The position numbers were made by a program, and so were the translations under genes. The notes beneath the pieces were generated by a model, which searched no databases, was not told where the DNA came from, and saw only the letters and a program-made list of their open reading frames with translations. A stretch of 64,000 nucleotides of DNA from Microbulbifer pacificus (GTDB lineage Bacteria; Pseudomonadota; Gammaproteobacteria; Pseudomonadales; Cellvibrionaceae), in assembly GCF_033723955.1 (NCBI RefSeq), contig NZ_CP137555.1, forward strand, positions 1,833,501-1,897,500. The letters run 5' to 3'. Shown here one piece after another: positions 61,988 to 64,000 of the stretch; position 1 is the first letter of the stretch, and the number at the start of each line of letters is the position of its first letter.

Positions 61988-62452
61988 ATGAATTACTGGC
62001 TATTCAAGTCGGAACCGGACGAGTACAGCCTTAATGACCTGAAACAACAACCCGGTCATACCGGCCGCTGGGACGGTATCCGCAATTACCAGGCGCGGAA
62101 TTTTTTACGGGATGCTGTGAATGAGGGGGACGGCGTGCTGTTCTACCACAGTTCCTGCAAGGTACCAGCGGTGGTGGGCACCGCGCGGATAGCTCGCAGC
62201 GCCTACCCGGACCCGGCGCAGTTCAATCCCGAGAGCAAGTACTTCGACCCGAAGGCGAACGCGGAAAACCCCCGCTGGTTCTGCGTGGATATCCAGTGGC
62301 AGAGTGAATTTATCAAGCCGGTGCCGCTGACAGAGATCAAGCAGAATCCGGCCCTGGAAGAAATGGTGCTGGTAAAGCAGGGGCGGCTGTCGATACAACC
62401 GGTGACCGCAAAAGAGTGGGCGCTGCTGTTGAAGCTCGGCGGCGCCAGCTGA
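61988..62452 (+). CDS. EVE-domain protein (PUA-like)
   Basis: The 154-residue cytosolic protein matches the EVE family (thymocyte nuclear protein 1-like), which has a PUA-like fold for binding modified bases. Characteristic motifs are MNYWLFKSEPDEYSLNDL, GRWDGIRNYQARNFLRD, GDGVLFYHSSC, VVGTARI and RWFCVDIQW. The molecular role in bacteria is not settled. It is transcribed divergently from the histidine kinase gene. Confidence 0.93.
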   Translation: MNYWLFKSEPDEYSLNDLKQQPGHTGRWDGIRNYQARNFLRDAVNEGDGVLFYHSSCKVPAVVGTARIARSAYPDPAQFNPESKYFDPKANAENPRWFCVDIQWQSEFIKPVPLTEIKQNPALEEMVLVKQGRLSIQPVTAKEWALLLKLGGAS

Positions 62453-62474
62453 AGCCTCCCGTAAAAAGGTACTG

Positions 62475-62678
62475 TTACACCACGCCTTTTGTTTGCGCAA
62501 TCAACAGGCTAAGCAGGGATAACAGGGTGAGTACGCCGACAATTGCGACCAGTAGCAGAATGGGGCGGAAGGGCTTGCGCTCCACGTCGTTGTAGCCGCT
62601 GCGCAGATAGCGGTCGACGCGGGCCTGATCCTCAGCGGACAGTTTTTTCGGCGTGAATTCTGGCTCTTTTTCGGTCAT
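62475..62678 (-). CDS. DUF3094 family small membrane protein
   Basis: The 67-residue protein starts at the ATG at 62678 after GGGGAAA. A charged N-terminal half (EPEFTPKKLSAEDQARVDRYLRSGYNDVERKPFRP) precedes one C-terminal transmembrane helix (ILLLVAIVGVLTLLSLLSLLIAQ). This layout and the YLxSGYNxVERKPFRP motif match the short DUF3094 proteins of gammaproteobacteria. The longer upstream frame to 62786 was rejected. Function unknown. Confidence 0.8.
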   Translation of the reverse strand: MTEKEPEFTPKKLSAEDQARVDRYLRSGYNDVERKPFRPILLLVAIVGVLTLLSLLSLLIAQTKGVV

Positions 62679-62805
62679 GATTTCCCCGGAAAAGTGTCTG
62701 TTCATGTCGCCGGAGTGTAGGGGCGCGCGCCGCAGGAGGCCAGTGCCTTGCGATAGGTGCCCCGATGGAAGTGTCCAAACGAACATTCCATGGGAAGCAG
62801 CCCAA

Positions 62806-62830
62806 ATAAAAAGCCCCGCATTGCGGGGCT
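62806..62830 (-). terminator. Terminator of the acyl-CoA dehydrogenase gene
   Basis: An 8-bp stem (AGCCCCGC / GCGGGGCT, loop ATT) is followed by TTTTATTT on the minus strand, ~24 bp past the stop codon. Confidence 0.8.
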
Positions 62831-62853
62831 TCTTTATTTGCGGGTGACCTGAA

Positions 62854-63999
<1,146 letters not shown>

Positions 64000-64000
64000 G

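Overview
The window looks like a chromosomal segment of a marine, polysaccharide-degrading gammaproteobacterium of the Cellvibrionales type, most like Microbulbifer. The grounds are moderately high GC, poly-serine linkers joining carbohydrate-active modules, many TonB-dependent receptors, and typical gammaproteobacterial housekeeping genes. The genus is inferred from these features; no database was searched. No tRNA, rRNA, CRISPR array, transposase or phage gene was seen.

Layout. (1) 1-967 is the 3' end of an alkylsulfatase gene. (2) 1059-29530 is a nearly complete pectin/polygalacturonate utilisation locus. It encodes a large secreted pectate lyase with two PL1 domains and binding domains, two GH28 polygalacturonases, a DUF4861-GH105 lipoprotein, two TonB receptors, a TRAP transporter (dctP, dctQ, dctM), the unsaturated-uronate branch (kduI, kduD), the hexuronate branch (uxaC, a uxuB-like reductase, uxaA), kdgK, and a FadR-type GntR regulator. 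Extracellular cleavage, outer-membrane import, periplasmic trimming, TRAP uptake and conversion to KDG/KDPG can be followed step by step; only the KDPG aldolase is missing here. A recurring TGGTnnnACCA motif, the operator type expected for a FadR/ExuR/UxuR-like GntR protein, lies before seven transcription units. (3) 29616-37907 holds a small membrane protein between two REP-like elements, peptidase B, a zinc-finger/TPR membrane protein, a rhomboid protease with a C-terminal helical/TPR-like region, an MscS-type channel and a DUF6515 protein. (4) 38293-42330 is an omega-aminotransferase/semialdehyde dehydrogenase unit with a divergent LysR regulator. (5) 42464-45530 is a run of small metabolic genes: GNAT, a class 1A dihydroorotate dehydrogenase, maltose-type O-acetyltransferase and a glyoxalase-like protein. 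(6) 45609-50455 encodes two divergent metallopeptidases. (7) 50525-59080 is an accessory module: TPR-sulfotransferase, TonB receptor, nitrilase-family amidase, MFS transporter, and a MocR regulator with an extra C-terminal domain. (8) 59210-63999 holds HdeD, a LytTR two-component pair, an EVE protein, a DUF3094 protein and the 3' part of an acyl-CoA dehydrogenase gene.

The most notable points are the shared operator set of the pectin locus, the two-lyase enzyme, a GH28 lacking the usual catalytic histidine, the pairing of a UxuB-type reductase with altronate dehydratase, three hairpin repeats whose stems covary, and the sulfotransferase/TonB/amidase/MocR module, whose substrate is unknown.
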